The notes under the pieces are model-generated. The model had not been told where the DNA came from, searched no databases, and was given only the letters and a program-made list of their open reading frames with translations. Shown here in pieces: positions 58,138-64,000 of a DNA stretch of 64,000 bases. The stretch covers positions 6,184-70,183 of the forward strand of contig CALJKJ010000030.1 in the NCBI GenBank assembly GCA_937973685.1, read 5' to 3'. The DNA is from an uncultured Flavobacteriales bacterium (lineage in GTDB: Bacteria > Bacteroidota > Bacteroidia > Flavobacteriales_D > Crocinitomicaceae). The position numbers and the translations under genes are program-made. Within the stretch, counting starts at the first letter, position 1. The number at the start of each line of letters is the position of its first letter.

Positions 58138-59103
58138 ATGATCGTAATTACTGGAGCAGCTGGATTCATTGGAAGTTGCATAGCGGGAACCTTAAATGCA
58201 AAGGGAATCAATAATTTAATCCTTGTTGATGATTTTTCTAAAACGGAAAAAGCAGCAAATCTAGCTGACAAACAATTCGTTGCAAAAGTTGATCGTGCAC
58301 ATTTTGATAAATGGATGACGGATTTCGGTAACGAAGTATCGCATGTACTTCATATTGGCGCTCGAACGGATACTACGGAGTTTGACGAAGCAATTTTCGA
58401 AGAATTAAACATTTCCTATTCAAAAATGATCTGGAAGCATTGTGTGCATTACAATATTCCACTTGTTTATGCTAGTTCTGCGGCAACGTATGGTTTGGGC
58501 GAATTTGGATACGATGACAACGAAGCGGATATGCCCAAATTACAACCGCTTAACCCGTATGGTTGGTCAAAACAATTATTTGATATCTGGGCGTTGGAAC
58601 AAACAAGCACGCCACCAAATTGGGTCGGATTGAAATTTTTCAACGTGTACGGACCAAATGAATATCACAAAGGAAGAATGGCTTCGGTGATTATGCACAC
58701 GTTTCACCAGATTAAAACCCACGGAAGCATGAAATTATTCCGTTCGCACAACCCGAATTATACCGATGGTGGACAAATGCGTGATTTCGTTTACGTGAAA
58801 GATGTCGTTTCGGTGATTGAGTTTTTAATGACGGGAAAAGCACATTCGGGAATTTATAATTTAGGCTCTGGAAAAGCGCGTACTTTCCTTGATTTAGCGA
58901 GTAACACCTTTCACGCTTTGGGAAAAACACCCGACATTTCTTTCATCGATACACCAGCTGATATCCGCGATAAATATCAATATTTTACCGAAGCGAACAT
59001 GCAAAAAATGCGCGACCAAGGTTATGATATCCCTTTTCATACCCTTGAAGAAGGTGTTGCTGATTACGTGACAAATTACTTGACGGATACAAGGTACATT
59101 TGA
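58138..59103 (+). CDS. hldD: ADP-L-glycero-D-manno-heptose 6-epimerase
   Basis: With the ATG at 58138 the product is 321 residues; an upstream in-frame start at 58111 lies inside the promoter. It is an extended SDR with GAAGFIGS (Gly6, Gly9, Gly12), then HIGARTDTTE, YASSAATYG and NPYGWSKQ (Tyr/Lys pair). FNVYGPNEYHKGRMASV and 'GGQMRDFVYVKDV' are characteristic of HldD. It epimerises ADP-D,D-heptose for the lipopolysaccharide core. It is monocistronic. Confidence 0.92.
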   Translation: MIVITGAAGFIGSCIAGTLNAKGINNLILVDDFSKTEKAANLADKQFVAKVDRAHFDKWMTDFGNEVSHVLHIGARTDTTEFDEAIFEELNISYSKMIWKHCVHYNIPLVYASSAATYGLGEFGYDDNEADMPKLQPLNPYGWSKQLFDIWALEQTSTPPNWVGLKFFNVYGPNEYHKGRMASVIMHTFHQIKTHGSMKLFRSHNPNYTDGGQMRDFVYVKDVVSVIEFLMTGKAHSGIYNLGSGKARTFLDLASNTFHALGKTPDISFIDTPADIRDKYQYFTEANMQKMRDQGYDIPFHTLEEGVADYVTNYLTDTRYI

Positions 59104-59162
59104 TTGGTTATTTTTTGAAACATTTTGCATGGTGAGTTGTTTCATTAATAAATAGCAAACAC

Positions 59163-59612
59163 ATGTACCAACTCAAAAGAACACAATTTGTAAAAGCTGA
59201 TTTAGCTACTTGTTGGGATTTTTTCTCATCGCCCAAAAACTTACAAGTCATAACTCCTGATTACATGGGATTCAAAGTCCTGACAGACGTGCCGGATAAA
59301 ATGTACGAAGGGTTGATGATTGCATACAAAGTTTCACCAGTTGCAAAAATCCCGATGAATTGGGTAACCGAAATAAAATACGTACACGATGGAGAGTTTT
59401 TTGTCGATGAACAACGAACAGGACCTTATAAAATTTGGCACCACGAACATCATTTTAAGGCTGTTGAAGGTGGTGTAGAAATGACAGACATTGTTAGTTA
59501 CGAATTGCCGTTAGGAATACTAGGCCGTTTTGCACATTGGTTATTTGTTCGCAAACAATTGGAAAGTATTTTCACCTATCGTTTTCAGAAAGTTGACGAG
59601 TTGTTTAAATAA
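59163..59612 (+). CDS. SRPBCC (START-like) family protein
   Basis: This 149-residue protein has the SRPBCC helix-grip pattern: an N-terminal strand 'LKRTQFVKADLATCWDFFSS', VITPDYMGF, then WVTEIKYV and a C-terminal amphipathic helix ('RKQLESIFTYRFQKVDELF'). 'GPYKIWHHEHHFK' is typical of the YfiT/cell-division-inhibitor-like subgroup. Such proteins bind small hydrophobic ligands; none is known here. A terminator at 59634-59665 follows. Confidence 0.82.
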   Translation: MYQLKRTQFVKADLATCWDFFSSPKNLQVITPDYMGFKVLTDVPDKMYEGLMIAYKVSPVAKIPMNWVTEIKYVHDGEFFVDEQRTGPYKIWHHEHHFKAVEGGVEMTDIVSYELPLGILGRFAHWLFVRKQLESIFTYRFQKVDELFK

Positions 59613-59633
59613 ATAGTAAAAAATAGTGCATAA

Positions 59634-59665
59634 AAAAAATCCGATGCGTTAACATCGGATTTTTT
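59634..59665. terminator. Bidirectional terminator (SRPBCC gene and rplI)
   Basis: AAAAAATCCGATG (59634-59646) pairs with CATCGGATTTTTT (59653-59665), loop CGTTAA. It serves both the plus gene and the convergent ribosomal operon. Confidence 0.8.
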
Positions 59666-59685
59666 ATTGTATGAATGTAAGGAAA

Positions 59686-60132
59686 TTATTCTCCTACTAC
59701 TTCAAATTTGAATGTTGGCTTAACACCTTTGTGAAGGTTAGCTTCAGCCTCGTAAGTTCCAACTTCTTTGATTGGCTCGTCTTTGATTTTCAATGATTTA
59801 CGATCGATATCAAATCCAGCTTTTTTCAATGCCTCAGACAATTGAACAGTGTTCACTGATCCAAAGATTTTTCCGTTTTCACCAACTTTCGTTACGATAG
59901 AAACAGTTAAGTCTACTAATTTCGCAGCAATTGCTTCCGCTTCTGCAGCTACTTTAGATTCTTTGTGAGAACGTTGTTTTAATACTTCTTCGTGTGCTTT
60001 TTTAGCTGAAGGAGTTGCCAATGTAGCGTAACCTTGAGGAATCAAGAAGTTACGACCGTAACCTGGCTTAACAGTTACAACTTCATCTTTGTAACCTAAT
60101 TTATCGATATTTTTCTTAAGAATTACTTCCAT
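59686..60132 (-). CDS. rplI: 50S ribosomal protein L9
   Basis: The product is 148 residues, with the N-terminal L9 signature 'GYKDEVVTVKPGYGRNFLIP', the long connecting helix rich in Lys and Glu, and the C-terminal rRNA-binding domain (GENGKIFGSV). It is the last gene of the rpsF-rpsR-rplI operon, 30 bases after rpsR. Confidence 0.96.
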   Translation of the reverse strand: MEVILKKNIDKLGYKDEVVTVKPGYGRNFLIPQGYATLATPSAKKAHEEVLKQRSHKESKVAAEAEAIAAKLVDLTVSIVTKVGENGKIFGSVNTVQLSEALKKAGFDIDRKSLKIKDEPIKEVGTYEAEANLHKGVKPTFKFEVVGE

Positions 60133-60162
60133 GATTGCTTGTCTTTTAAATGTAATTACTGA

Positions 60163-60426
60163 CTATTTCAACATATCACCTACATATGGCAAGATAGCCA
60201 AATGACGTGCACGCTTAATAGCTTTATTTACTTTCTTCTGATATTTTGCAGAAGTACCAGTAATACGACGAGGTAAGATTTTACCTTGTTCGTTTACCAA
60301 ACGCAATAAAAACGTTGCGTCCTTGAAATCGATGAATTTAATTCCGCTTTTTTTGAAGCGACAGTATTTGTCTTTTCTGATGTCGATGTTAATCGGAGTC
60401 AAATAACGAATATCATTTTGTGCCAT
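60163..60426 (-). CDS. rpsR: 30S ribosomal protein S18
   Basis: The product is 87 residues, with the S18 signature 'ILPRRITGTSAKYQKKVNKA' and RARHLAILPY. The early DKYCRFKKSG retains a Cys, as in zinc-binding forms, although only one Cys is left. It lies between rpsF and rplI in the usual order. Confidence 0.96.
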   Translation of the reverse strand: MAQNDIRYLTPINIDIRKDKYCRFKKSGIKFIDFKDATFLLRLVNEQGKILPRRITGTSAKYQKKVNKAIKRARHLAILPYVGDMLK

Positions 60427-60452
60427 GATTGTTTGTTTTAAAAGTAAATTAA

Positions 60453-60800
60453 TTAAGCTTCAACAGGAGCTCCACTCATTTTTTTACGACGTTTTTCGGC
60501 GTAAGCAACGTGCTCTTTCTCCATTTTCACTGTTAAGAATCGCATAATACGCTCGTCACGTTTGAATGCTAATTCTAAATCAGCGATCACTGAACCTTCA
60601 GCATCGAATTGAAATAAGAAATAGAAACCAGTTGATTTCTTTTGGATTGGGTAAGCCAATTTTTTTAGGCCCCAACTCTCTGAATGCGTTAATTTACCAC
60701 CCATGGCAGCTAATTCGCTTTCGTACTTTTGCACTGCTTCCTTTGCCTGATCTTCAGACAAAACGGGAGTAAGAATGAAAACAGTTTCGTAAGAATTCAT
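60453..60800 (-). CDS. rpsF: 30S ribosomal protein S6
   Basis: The product is 115 residues with the S6 fold: MNSYETVFILTPVLSE, 'ESWGLKKLAYPIQKKSTGFY' and 'RDERIMRFLTVKMEKEH'. S6 pairs with S18 on the 16S rRNA platform. It is the first gene of the operon; a promoter box lies at 60859-60866 and a hairpin in the leader at 60832-60854. Confidence 0.95.
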   Translation of the reverse strand: MNSYETVFILTPVLSEDQAKEAVQKYESELAAMGGKLTHSESWGLKKLAYPIQKKSTGFYFLFQFDAEGSVIADLELAFKRDERIMRFLTVKMEKEHVAYAEKRRKKMSGAPVEA

Positions 60801-61117
60801 AATTAAACTAATTTGATGTTTATACTATTTACCTGTCCTAAAATAGGATACAGGGGTGCAAAGATAAGGATTAATTCTGAAATCAAAAGGTTTCACTTAA
60901 AAAAGTCACAATATCGCTCATTTAAATATAGTTATTTAGCAAATTTTATCTTTGTTTTTCAGCACTTTTCACTAAATTCGCGCTACATTTATAAATAAGA
61001 AAGTGTTCTTGTTAATTGCCGACTTTTGATAGGCTTACCGAATTTATATAATTTACTTATCAAACAGCGCAAAAAAACACTTTTAGAACACATAGCATAG
61101 TAAAAACAAGCAGTAAT
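60801..61117. other. Divergent regulatory gap between rpsF and acnB
   Basis: This 317-base gap holds the rpsF promoter (TATCTTTG on the minus strand, 60859-60866) and a leader hairpin (60832-60854). On the plus strand there is a possible acnB promoter box TATCTTTG at 60947-60954, which would leave a leader of about 155 bases. I see no gene in it. Confidence 0.5.
60832..60854 (-). promoter_or_regulatory. Hairpin in the rpsF leader
   Basis: In the transcript sense CCTG-TA-TCCT-ATTTT-AGGA-CAGG folds as two stacked 4-bp helices with a two-base bulge, just after the predicted transcription start. Ribosomal protein S6:S18 leaders are known autoregulatory sites, but the consensus CCG internal loop is not evident here. 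Confidence 0.35.
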
Positions 61118-63889
61118 ATGAATCATTATCAAGATTACCTCCAGGAAATTGAAGAAAGAAAAGCACAAGGGTTACATCCAAAACCAATTGATAGTGCTGA
61201 ATTAGTGAACGAATTGATCGCACAAATCAAAGATACGACAAGTGCATACCGTGAAGATTCCCTAAAATTCTTTATCTACAATACCTTGCCTGGTACAACT
61301 CCTGCAGGTGGAGCAAAAGCACGCTTTTTAAAAGAAGTAATTCTTGGTAATGAAAAAGTAGCAGAAATCACACCAACTTTCGCCTTGGAATTGTTATCGC
61401 ACATGAAAGGCGGACCTTCTATTGTTGCTTTGATTGATTTGGCTCTTGGTAATGATGAAGCGATTGCGATTGCTGCTGCTGAAGTGTTGAAAACGCAAGT
61501 TTTCTTGTACGATGCTGATGCTGACCGATTGAAAGTAGCTTACGAAGCAGGTAATAAAATCGCTAAAGGAATTTTGGAAAGCTACGCGAATGCGGAATTT
61601 TTCACCAAATTACCAGAGGTTCCAGAAGAAATTAAAGTCGTTACATTTATAGCTGGCGAAGGTGATATCTCAACCGATTTATTATCCCCAGGAAATCAAG
61701 CGCACTCGCGCTCAGATCGTGAATTGCACGGAAAATGCATGATTTCTCCTGCTGCACAAGAGGAAATAAAAGCATTAAACCAACAGCATCCTGATAAAAG
61801 CGTCATGCTCATCGCTGAAAAAGGGACAATGGGTGTTGGATCTTCACGCATGTCAGGTGTAAACAATGTTGCGCTTTGGACAGGAAAACAATTGAGTCCA
61901 TACATTCCATTTGTAAACATTGCGCCAATTGTTGGTGGTACAAATGGTATTTCACCTATTTTCTTAACTACTGTAGATGTGACAGGTGGAATCGGTATCG
62001 ATTTGAAAAACTGGGTCAAAAAAGTTGACGCAGCTGGCAACCTTGTTCGTGATGAAAATGGAGACGCAATTTTGGAACACGTTTATTCAGTTGCTACAGG
62101 AACTGTTTTGACAATTAATACAAAATCGAAAAAATTATACAATGGTGACAAGGAATTAATTGATATTTCCAAAGCATTAACACCACAAAAAATGGAATTT
62201 ATCAAAGCAGGCGGTTCTTACGCTATTGTATTTGGTAAAAAAATTCAAACATTTGCAGCTAAAACATTAGGTATTACTGCTCCTGTTGTATTTGCTCCAT
62301 CGAAAGAAATTTCAAACGATAACCAAGGCTTGACGGCTGTTGAAAAAATATTTAACAGAAATGCAGTTGGTACAACACCAGGAAAAGTATTACACGCTGG
62401 ATCAGATGTACGTGTAACCGTAAACATTGTTGGTTCTCAAGACACAACGGGATTGATGACAGCGCAAGAATTGGAATCAATGGCTGCTACAGTTATTTCA
62501 CCAATTGTTGACGGAGCATATCAGTCGGGTTGTCATACGGCTTCTGTTTGGGATAAAAAAGCGCAAGCAAATATCCCTAAATTGATGAAGTTCATGAACG
62601 AGTTCGGTTTGATTACTGCACGCGATCCAAAAGGAGTTTATCATGCAATGACCGATGTTATTCACAAAGTCTTGAACGACATCACAATTGATGATTGGGC
62701 GATTATTATTGGAGGTGACTCACACACACGTATGTCTAAAGGTGTTGCTTTTGGTGCCGATTCAGGGACTGTTGCACTTGCTTTGGCAACTGGAGAAGCT
62801 TCAATGCCAATCCCAGAATCGGTGAAAGTAACGTTCAAAGGTGAAATGAAAAGCTACATGGATTTCCGTGATGTAGTACACGCAACTCAAGCACAAATGT
62901 TACACCAATTTGGTGGTGAAAATGTATTCCAAGGACGTGTAATTGAAGTACACATTGGTACCTTGACTGCAGATCAGTCATTTACCTTTACCGATTGGAC
63001 AGCTGAAATGAAAGCGAAAGCATCTATCTGTATTTCAGAAAATGAAACCTTGATTGAATCGTTGGAAATTGCAAAAAGTCGTATCAAAATAATGATTGAC
63101 AAAGGTATGGACAACCACAATCACGTCTTACAAGGTTTAATAAACAAAGCAAACAAACGCATTGCTGAAATTCAAACGGGAGAAAAACCTGCATTGACTC
63201 CAGATGCGAATGCAAAATACTACGCTGAGGTTGTGGTTGATTTGGATCAAATTGCAGAACCAATGATTGCAGATCCAGACGTTATGAACAAAGATGTTTC
63301 TAAGCGATACACACACGATACCATTCGCCCATTATCGTTCTATGGTGGAACCAAAAAAGTGGACTTAGGATTTATCGGTTCGTGTATGGTGCACAAAGGC
63401 GACATGAAAATATTGGCACAAATGTTAAAGAACATCGAAGCAGAATACGGTAAAGTTGAATTCAGAGCGCCTTTGGTTGTTGCACCACCAACCTACAACA
63501 TTGTTGACGAATTAAAATCAGAAGGCGATTGGGAAATTTTACAAAAATATGCCGGTTTTGAATTCAATGACAATGCGCCGAAAACAGAATCGCGCACCAA
63601 ATACGAGAACATGTTGTACCTAGAACGTCCAGGATGTAACTTGTGTATGGGGAACCAAGAAAAAGCTGAAAAAGGAGACACGGTAATGGCAACATCAACG
63701 CGTTTGTTCCAAGGTAGAGTAGTAGAAGATACAGAAGGTAAAAAAGGTGAATCGTTATTGTCATCTACACCTGTGGTTGTCTTGTCAACTATTTTAGGGC
63801 GCACTCCTACAATTGAAGAATACAAAAAAGCAGTAGCTGGAATTCCATTGACAAAATTTGCGCCATCGCACAAGTTATTAGTTAATTAA
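61118..63889 (+). CDS. acnB: Aconitate hydratase B / 2-methylisocitrate dehydratase
   Basis: This is a 923-residue AcnB-type aconitase interconverting citrate and isocitrate in the TCA cycle and able to act on 2-methylisocitrate. The N-terminal HEAT-like domain is followed by the catalytic domains. The [4Fe-4S] ligands are Cys756 in GSCMVHKGD and Cys840/Cys843 in PGCNLCMGNQ; ATSTRLFQGR is the substrate-binding arginine segment. The length (about 865-930) fits AcnB rather than AcnA. A terminator follows at 63911-63941. Confidence 0.94.
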   Translation: MNHYQDYLQEIEERKAQGLHPKPIDSAELVNELIAQIKDTTSAYREDSLKFFIYNTLPGTTPAGGAKARFLKEVILGNEKVAEITPTFALELLSHMKGGPSIVALIDLALGNDEAIAIAAAEVLKTQVFLYDADADRLKVAYEAGNKIAKGILESYANAEFFTKLPEVPEEIKVVTFIAGEGDISTDLLSPGNQAHSRSDRELHGKCMISPAAQEEIKALNQQHPDKSVMLIAEKGTMGVGSSRMSGVNNVALWTGKQLSPYIPFVNIAPIVGGTNGISPIFLTTVDVTGGIGIDLKNWVKKVDAAGNLVRDENGDAILEHVYSVATGTVLTINTKSKKLYNGDKELIDISKALTPQKMEFIKAGGSYAIVFGKKIQTFAAKTLGITAPVVFAPSKEISNDNQGLTAVEKIFNRNAVGTTPGKVLHAGSDVRVTVNIVGSQDTTGLMTAQELESMAATVISPIVDGAYQSGCHTASVWDKKAQANIPKLMKFMNEFGLITARDPKGVYHAMTDVIHKVLNDITIDDWAIIIGGDSHTRMSKGVAFGADSGTVALALATGEASMPIPESVKVTFKGEMKSYMDFRDVVHATQAQMLHQFGGENVFQGRVIEVHIGTLTADQSFTFTDWTAEMKAKASICISENETLIESLEIAKSRIKIMIDKGMDNHNHVLQGLINKANKRIAEIQTGEKPALTPDANAKYYAEVVVDLDQIAEPMIADPDVMNKDVSKRYTHDTIRPLSFYGGTKKVDLGFIGSCMVHKGDMKILAQMLKNIEAEYGKVEFRAPLVVAPPTYNIVDELKSEGDWEILQKYAGFEFNDNAPKTESRTKYENMLYLERPGCNLCMGNQEKAEKGDTVMATSTRLFQGRVVEDTEGKKGESLLSSTPVVVLSTILGRTPTIEEYKKAVAGIPLTKFAPSHKLLVN

Positions 63890-63910
63890 TACGCCAAATA
63901 ATTAAGGAAT

Positions 63911-63943
63911 AAAAGCTCGAATCGTTTGATTCGGGCTTTTTTA
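63911..63943 (+). terminator. Terminator of acnB
   Basis: AAAAGCTCGAATC (63911-63923) pairs with GATTCGGGCTTTT (63928-63940), loop GTTT, with a following T-run; one A-G mismatch. Confidence 0.8.
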
Positions 63944-64000
63944 TTGCAACCTTTTTTTCAGTTTTGCGTATTGGTAACAACCCACAATATTTTGGGTTTA

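Overview
The window reads as an AT-rich chromosome segment of a Bacteroidota bacterium, most likely Flavobacteriales (a Fluviicola/Crocinitomicaceae-like relative is my guess, not shown). Evidence: type IX secretion (T9SS) type A and type B sorting domains, a PorP/SprF gene next to an OmpA/PD40 gene, WG-repeat and HYR proteins, lipoproteins with Bacteroidota-type signatures, and repeated TAnnTTTG -7 boxes typical of the Bacteroidota housekeeping sigma factor.

Layout. 1-5500 is the right end of an integrative island: an HYC_CC_PP metal-linked small protein, a Toprim/RecA-like primase-helicase, an excisionase-type HTH protein, an RteC-like gene split at an A9 tract and a Fic protein. It ends in two tandem copies of a tRNA-Ser 3' end (5486-5500 and 5657-5671), each followed by a terminator hairpin. 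No integrase or intact tRNA-Ser lies in the window. 5772-7952 holds a T9SS-exported SprB-repeat protein and a LOG-family hydrolase.

8104-26481 is a very AT-rich accessory cluster of surface-glycan or specialised-metabolite genes. It contains an ACP and a KASIII, a GtrB-like glycosyltransferase, a GNAT, a WecE-like sugar aminotransferase, an ABC-2 export permease without an ATPase, a cytochrome P450 fused to a half-size class II terpene-cyclase-like domain with a DXDDTA motif, a UbiA-family prenyltransferase, AsnB, a nucleotide-sugar epimerase, two GT8-like glycosyltransferases, an HTTM-like membrane pair, a PhyH dioxygenase and a TMTC-like GT-C/TPR protein. Many genes overlap, so translation is probably coupled. 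The P450-cyclase/UbiA pair is the best candidate for an undescribed system.

26601-36428 is a surface-adhesin operon: a 2171-residue protein of 21 HYR-like modules with a type B sorting domain, then PorP/SprF and an OmpA/PD40 protein. 36483-64000 is mostly core genome: a WG-repeat protein, MiaE, a PafA-like phosphatase, tRNA-Leu(TAG), trigger factor, a paralogous lipoprotein pair around a beta-barrel gene, a CAP protein, a rhomboid, SixA, an ECF sigma factor with a fused anti-sigma/barrel protein, RNase P RNA, a deoxynucleoside kinase, a GH3-like protein, a PTPS-FolE-BI-1-small membrane protein unit, HldD, the rpsF-rpsR-rplI operon and aconitase B.

All family calls come from reading motifs and translations by eye; no database search was run.
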